Below are positions 20,359 through 25,052 of a stretch of DNA of 25,052 nt, piece after piece. The DNA is taken from the NCBI GenBank assembly GCA_001579985.1, contig LRSR01006560.1:1-25052 (forward strand). The letters run 5' to 3'. The notes under the pieces were generated by a model. The model did not search any database, was not told where the DNA came from, and saw only the letters and a program-made list of their open reading frames with translations. A program made the position numbers and the translations under genes. Numbering within the stretch: position 1 is the first letter of the stretch; each line of letters begins with the position of its first letter. The DNA is from Hypsibius dujardini (Eukaryota; Tardigrada; Eutardigrada; Parachela; Hypsibiidae).

Positions 20359-21304
20359 GGTTGTCTGTCTGGGTGTCTGTCTGTCTGTGTGGCTAGCTGT
20401 CTGTCTGTCTGTCTGTCTGGCTGTCTGTCTGGCTTTCTGTCTGGTTGTCTGGCTGTCTGTCTGTGTGGCTGGCTAGCTGTCCGCTTGTTTGGCTGTCTAA
20501 TCCTGCCTTGTGCTGTATCTGAGATGAGCGGGATAGATGGAGGGTTGCTTGTTGAAAGGGTAGTTAATCGATCGATATTGTTGACCAAATGGACTACTCA
20601 GGATCAGTTTGATCTACAGAAGAGTGTGGTGATCCAATGCATACTGCCATTTTGCAGTATTGATTTTCTCCCGCTAGGTCATCATTCTGGACGTCCGTAT
20701 GCCGTGCACGCCGGTGGCCCGGCTGAACAACCACCGCGCCTGTGTGAACGGTATGGCGTGGGCGCCGCACTCGGCCTGTCACATCTGCACCGCCGGTGAC
20801 GACCATCAGGCGCTTATTTGGGACATCCAACAGATGCCGCGCGCCATTGAGGATCCCATCCTGGCGTACTCCTCTGAGGGCGCCATCAACCAGATTCAGT
20901 GGGCCAGCACCCAACCCGACTGGATCGCGATTTGCTTCGGCAAGGCGGTGGAGATTTTGCGGGTAAGCAAGGTCGGGACAATTGTTCGATTATTGTGCCC
21001 AAGCATACACAGGCACTAAGCGGGTCATATCTATTTCTAAATATCAGCTTAGTACTATTTTTTTCAGCGGCGTACAAAAAGACAGACAAAGACAGACAGA
21101 CAGACAAGCACACAAGCACACAAGCACACAGACAAGCACACAGACAAGCACATAGACAGACAAACTGGTAGACGAAAAGAAAGATAGACAGACAAATAGA
21201 CAGACAGATAGACAGATGGAACGGCGGGCAGGCAGGCAGACAGACAAATAGACTAGGCTTCTCTCCGGTCTCAGAACTTATTAACTTATCGTTTGCAGCT
21301 TTAA
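18655..21304 (+). CDS. DCAF7: DCAF7/WDR68 WD40 scaffold protein
   Basis: Very conserved WD40 protein that scaffolds DYRK1A/HIPK2 kinases and acts as a CUL4-DDB1 substrate receptor (family knowledge). Exons: 18655-18984, 19380-19481, 19685-19798, 19891-20026, 20087-20238, 20678-20962 and probably 21299-21304. All phases agree. After a 42-residue Ala/Thr/Pro/Gln-rich N-terminal extension not typical of the family, the match begins at [20 protein letters not shown] and runs through [71 protein letters not shown] and [10 protein letters not shown] to EILR. Splicing at 20963 (GTAAGC) to an acceptor GTTTGCAG before 21299 ends the protein as EILRL, close to the usual EILRV. Reading on instead adds 20 unrelated residues up to TAA at 21019. 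About 374 residues. Two donors are unusual (GTCTGT). Confidence 0.93.
20239..20498. repeat. CTGT repeat in DCAF7 intron 5, beginning at the splice donor
   Basis: CTGT units with CTAT and CTGG variants. The repeat starts at the exon boundary itself, so the donor of exon 5 (GAG then GTCTGTCTG) is made of repeat sequence. Confidence 0.88.
21079..21250. repeat. CAGA/CACA repeat in the last DCAF7 intron
   Basis: CAGA units, then a CACAAG octamer-like sub-run (21110-21150), then CAGATAGA and GGCA variants. It lies between the donor at 20963 and the proposed last acceptor at 21298. Confidence 0.8.
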
Positions 21305-22470
21305 TGGAGTGTTTCTCTTCGCAACTGGCGAACCCGGCGTTTGGAGCCGTTGATTGGTTGATTGGTCAGTAGTGGAGTCCATTCAAGCGGTTTCGCAATG
21401 GCTTCGTTGTCCTATTTTTATCTCGTGTCTGCGTTTTAGCTGTTTTTAACCGCAATTTTTTTCCCACCTGCGTTTAACCTAGCTCCCGCGGTTTGAAGTC
21501 TTGAAGTTTGAACTAGTATTTTATTCGGTCTCACAAATGTGTTTACATCTTTTATAGAATTTGTCTGTGTGTGGATGTGTCTGGTGATGAGTTTGTCTGC
21601 GCGTGGTGTTTTTTATCGCACTACCTAGTTTGTCCGGTGGAATCTCTCTCTCTCCCTCCCTCTCGTTTACAGGCATGACCAAAACAAAAGCGTTGTTCCT
21701 TTCAACCATTTTTCTTTTCATTCAGAAAAAAAACGCATCACCGTGTGACCTTCACGCCATTCAGTCGTACAGATCAATCACGCGTCACAGTAAGGCGAGG
21801 ATGGAAAAGGCATGGCCAAAAAGCAAAATAAGCGAGAAAATGTATATATGAATTCGAAATATGAAGATAAGATAAGAGGAAATTAACGAAACAGGAAATT
21901 ATGGTGATAAAAGAAAAAGGAATGACTCGAATGGGACGGAAGATGCCAACAGGAGAAAAAAAGGGAATGTGTCGCGGACACACACATCTGTCTTCACTCA
22001 GACATTGCCTCTCTAAACAGCTTGCATTGACCATCGGAAGTGGAGATGCTCTTCTGCCTCGCTTGCGCAGCATCATCTGAAGTACAACTCCTATGGTCAA
22101 GATACGCCCAATTGTCTTTTCAACTATTATGTCCTACAATATAATGATGTTCGTACAGTATTCGTAGATGTCCTACAGTATAAGGATCTTCTCGTGTTCC
22201 CATTAGTTCTTCGTGAGTGAACAGCCCCTGATCGGTTTGGTTCGCTTCTATTCGTGTATCTCCTGCATGTATACTTTGGTTCTTCGTATTGTTCGACTAT
22301 ATAAGGTCACTGCTGTTAAGTTTTAGATACAGTACAGTACACAGTAATTGTAGTAGTGAATCAGTTATTTGCTAGTTTTCCCATCTTTACCTGGAGTTTT
22401 CTCCTGCCTGAACTATGCTTTGGTTAGTCTGTGTGTCCGATGTCCGATGAGTGCTACAATCAACGACAAG
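21305..22470. other. Long intergenic region downstream of DCAF7
   Basis: No gene recognised. It holds a CTCTCTC/CCCTCCC pyrimidine stretch (21645-21668), A-rich sequence, and from about 22120 two similar stretches (ATGTCCTACAATATAATGAT and ATGTCCTACAGTATAAGGAT, near 22129 and 22168) ahead of a TATA-like motif. A minus-strand frame at 21774-22100 has hydrophobic residues but no start context, splice or family support. Confidence 0.45.
22298..22306 (+). promoter_or_regulatory. TATA-like motif TATATAAGG
   Basis: A strong TATA-box match followed about 25-40 bp later by TTAGATACAGTACAGTACAC, a plausible initiator region. No coding frame of note follows. It could be the promoter of a non-coding transcript or the U3/R part of a solo LTR, but I could not find convincing LTR ends or a target duplication. 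Confidence 0.3.
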
Positions 22471-22479
22471 ATTGATTAC

Positions 22480-22590
22480 ACTGGAAGGTCCGGGGTATGG
22501 GCAAAAGGGGCGGAGCAAGGGGTGGTCAGGTGGTTGAGTGCACTGGAGGGTCCGGAGACAGGCAGACAGAGGATAAACGGACAAAAAGAC

Positions 22591-22629
<39 letters not shown>

Positions 22630-22995
22630 CTCATACAGGCAGACAGACAGACACTCATACAAGCAAACAGACAGACACTCATACAGGCAGACAGACAGAC
22701 AGACACTCATACAGGCAGACAGACAGACAGACACTCATACAGGCAGACAGACAGACACTCATAAAGGCAAACAAATAGACACTCATACAGGCAAACAAAC
22801 AGACACTCATACAGGCAGACAGACAGACACTCATACAGGCAAACAAACAGATAGACGGACGGACAGACTAAAAAAGAAAGACTAACCGCCGGAACGCTAG
22901 AGAATGACGAACTTCCACCCGGTTAGTCGTTGGTTTCAGTTGCAGTGACTGAACAGACTCTTACTGCAAGTAAGTAAGGCAGACTGACATAGAAG
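22480..22995 (+). pseudogene. Inverted, rearranged fragment of NEDD1 (copy A')
   Basis: Two pieces match the reverse complement of NEDD1. Positions 22480-22555 match one unit of the intron 2 tandem repeat (GGTATGGGCAAAAGGGGCGG ... GGTGGTTGAG). About 22886-22995 match exon 4's end and the start of its intron (about 1490-1380 inverted), sharing GCCGGAACGC, GACGAACTTCCA, TTTCAGTTGCAGT, GACTGAACAGACT and AGTAAGGCAGAC. I estimate more than 80% identity by eye. The exon frame has no start and is cut off, so it is a non-coding relic. Between the pieces lies a CAGA tract, and sequence matching exons 3 and most of 4 is missing. It ends about 20 bp before duplication arm B. Confidence 0.78.
22586..22868. 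repeat. CAGA repeat with a higher-order ACTCATACAGG period
   Basis: After a pure CAGA run, the tract becomes a longer-period repeat of CAGACACTCATACAGGCAGA, with unit length 24-32 bp and about nine copies, some with CAAA for CAGA. This looks like secondary amplification of a tetranucleotide tract. Confidence 0.85.
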
Positions 22996-23013
22996 CATCA
23001 AGCTTAATACTTT

Positions 23014-23905
23014 GTGACTCACCTGACAACGAGGTTCACAGACTTTCGAAAATGGCTGAAATTCACTCTAGTCACGTTTTAAACTTTTAACACGATCAAT
23101 GATCAATGTATCGAAATATAAAACATTTTACCAAGAAGAATCATGGCGTGGCGTTGTTCCAAGTCTACCGACAGAGGGCGTCACAGACGTTATCAACAAT
23201 TATTCCAAGTCTACCGACCGAGGACGTCACAAACGTTGTCAACAATTATTCCAGACAATAATTCAGAAGAATTTGAAAACATACATTATCAATGAAAAAA
23301 TTTAGAAAAATAGTGCTTAATCAAACAGGATCACCGGAAACTGAAGAAGTCAAACAGACTTACCATCACAACTGGAAGTAAATAAAATATAAGACAATGA
23401 GCAGAAGTCTACAGCATCATCGAATGGAATGATACTTTTCATTTCATTACAGATGGACTTGACTCGTTCTTGACGGAAACCAGCGCGTAGGTCACTCCAG
23501 TGTATGGGATGTCCATCCACTTCGGTCGCCTTGCAAGAGGATTCACTGGGAAGCATCCACTGACCTTGAGCGTCCGGAAGCCTTCCTCGGCCAAAATGTT
23601 CGTCACGACCGCCGGTTTGATGAAACGATATAGATGGTGGGTGTGCATCGGGACGATTCGCAGGATATGCTCCGCACCGATGATGCCTAAAAGACCAGCA
23701 GCGACGGTCTGGTTGAAGGTGGTGAAGATGGCGCAACCGCCGGGCCGGACGAATTTGCAGCAGTGACGAAGGAATTCCGGCATGTTTCCCACATGGTCGA
23801 GAACCTGAAAGGCACCTCAAAGTCTGACTGTCTATCTGTCTGTCTGCCTGCCTGGCTGCCTGGCTGCCTGTCTGCCTGTCTGCCTGTCTGCCTGTCTGCC
23901 TGTCT
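23014..23905 (-). repeat. Right arm of inverted segmental duplication (COQ3 3' segment, copy B)
   Basis: This is the original copy, continuous with the COQ3 gene. Its reverse complement matches 5150-6091, including part of the intron 2 repeat, the terminal exon and flank, and the 43-bp direct repeat. The match stops abruptly at GTGACTCACCT (23014-23024), about 20 bp from the NEDD1 relic. Confidence 0.9.
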
Positions 23906-24676
23906 GTCTGTGCATTTGTCTGAGCCTTCCCTTACGTACCTCCAAGCAAAGTAGCATGTCGAATTGCCCTTTCCGCTGCTGAGCCAGCGTCTCAACAGAC
24001 GCGCAAAGATATTCCGGCCCCTTGGCATCGCCATGCAGGTCGGTCCAATGAGTTCGTGCCACTTCAATGATCTCCGGTACCATGTCGACCGCCGTCACAT
24101 CCGCACCGTACTCCGCCAACGGTTCGGCCACAAATCCCGCGCCGCAACCCACGTCGATGATGCGAGCTCCTGTTAGCGGAAGCGCGCCATCCACCATCGT
24201 GGCATCGTCGCCGGCTATCAGGTCGCGATATGTCTTGACGATCATGGGGATTCGGCAGGTGTTGAATCCCCGGAGCAATGCCTGCAAATGTAATCGAAAA
24301 CTAAAAAAAAACTAAGAAAGTAATACCAATCGCTAAAAACGATAAGTGTGACAAAAAAAATCAATGGTGAATGGAAGAAAAATAAATATGAGGGCCAATC
24401 TGCCAATCAGCCAATCAGCCAATCAACTGACTGTAAATTCAGTCAAATTTAACAAAGCAATAGGTCAATCAATCAATCGTTCAATCAATCTTTCCACCAC
24501 GAAGAGAGATCATGAGTGGACTTCGCCAATGGAGTGATCACGGTCTGAAAAATTATCCCCGACGCCCCAAAAAATTTGACACACAAATGACATCACGCTA
24601 TTGAATATAAACGGTGAGAATGTTTTAAAAGTTTAATTAAAAAATATTAAATAAATTATTTTTCGTCGCCTCAACA

Positions 24677-24718
<42 letters not shown>

Positions 24719-25052
24719 CCCCACCGAGCATGGGTGAATAACGACGCATTGTTGACATATTTCACAGAGCGTGAACAACTGACAACGCTCTGCAACTGCA
24801 CAGAGGAAGACTCCAAATTTAATGATTGATTGATTGATTGAAAAGCAAAAATAATAAAAATTCACTTACCAAGTCGCCTTCGGGGTCCCACCAGCGCTGC
24901 GATAAATGAATCCAATGGCGGAGCTCCCGTTGGTCGATCGTGCCATTCGCACTGTCCGCCGGCGTTGAAATGTGCTCGCCTTCATCACGGGCCTCGGGCG
25001 GGCAGTACAACCAATACGCTTCCTGGAGGATGCGCCAGGGAATCATCAGCCA
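23439..25052 (-). CDS. COQ3: Ubiquinone biosynthesis O-methyltransferase COQ3, 5' end outside window
   Basis: Mitochondrial SAM-dependent enzyme performing both O-methylations in coenzyme Q synthesis (family knowledge). Minus-strand exons: 25052-24870 (partial), 24281-23940 and 23804-23439; all junctions are phase 0. Visible length is 296 residues. Exon 1 ends LSQRWWDPEGDL, the family's WWDPEG motif before the fold. Exon 2 contains NTCRIPMI and the SAM-binding motif IIDVGCGAGFVAEPLAEYGA with the acidic loop DVTAVDMVPE, and ends LLCLE. Exon 3 continues VLDHVGNM and contains FVRPGGCAIFTTFNQT, the post-motif strand of class I methyltransferases, ending VKNESSPSVMK. Met at 25046 could be the start, but the frame is open to the edge and a mitochondrial presequence is expected upstream, so the gene is treated as partial. 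Its 3' end is duplicated at 5332-5697. Confidence 0.93.
23825..23915. repeat. CTGT/CTGC repeat in COQ3 intron 2
   Basis: Tract between the donor of exon 2 (GTACGT at 23939) and the acceptor of exon 3. It is the counterpart of the CAGA tract at 5149-5312 in the duplicated copy. Confidence 0.85.
24677..24717. repeat. AATC tetranucleotide repeat in COQ3 intron 1
   Basis: Ten uninterrupted AATC units. Shorter runs of the same family occur at about 24465-24490 and, inverted, at 24822-24841. The 588-bp intron (24869-24282) also holds CCAATCAG repeats near 24405. No coding content was seen. Confidence 0.88.

Noticed and set aside
19912-20799. Single long plus frame across DCAF7 exons 4-6
   Set aside because: It runs through intron 5's repeat and reads exon 6 in the wrong frame; the WD40 match requires splicing.
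21774-22100. 108-codon hydrophobic minus frame
   Set aside because: No start context, no splice partner and no family resemblance; flanking sequence is A-rich and uninformative.
1-25052. tRNA, rRNA or other structured RNA genes
   Set aside because: I saw no cloverleaf with A and B boxes and no rRNA-like segment when reading both strands; a covariance-model scan would be needed to exclude small RNAs.

Overview
This window is nuclear DNA of an invertebrate animal. The genes have many short GT-AG introns and encode animal housekeeping proteins. One gene combines LDL-receptor class A modules, a mucin-like region and a chitin-binding peritrophin module, which suggests an ecdysozoan or another chitin-using invertebrate; the sequence alone does not fix the phylum. 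Introns and spacers are crowded with tetranucleotide repeats of two families, CTGT/CAGA and TTGA/AATC. These produce many meaningless open frames.

Layout, left to right. Positions 154-3197 (minus): a NEDD1-like WD40 centrosomal protein whose 3' end probably lies beyond the left edge. Positions 3198-5050: a 21-bp minisatellite, an unidentified coding fragment split by a 236-bp hAT-like MITE with a perfect 8-bp target duplication, and a 48-bp satellite. Positions 5332-5697 (plus): a duplicated copy of the last exon of COQ3. Positions 6903-12417 (plus): a complete V-ATPase subunit a gene with 18 exons and 845 codons, every splice phase consistent. Positions 13072-14051 (minus): a candidate small secreted cysteine-rich protein assembled from three phase-compatible exons. 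Positions 14656-17789 (plus): the LDLa/mucin/chitin-binding protein, whose detected internal introns are all phase 1. Positions 18655-21304 (plus): a DCAF7/WDR68 orthologue. Positions 22298-22995: a TATA-like promoter motif and a decayed inverted fragment of NEDD1. Positions 23439-25052 (minus): COQ3, the ubiquinone O-methyltransferase, with its 5' end beyond the right edge.

The genes do not form a pathway. They are ordinary neighbours: centrosome, proton pump, secreted or cuticle proteins, a WD40 scaffold and quinone synthesis. The most striking structure lies above the gene level. A NEDD1 segment and a COQ3 segment each occur twice in inverted orientation, one pair at each end of a central block of about 16-17 kb. 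The order is A - B' - block - A' - B, as expected if the block was inverted through staggered breaks that duplicated both breakpoint segments. The left COQ3 copy keeps its splice acceptor and full reading frame and could be part of a new chimeric transcript.
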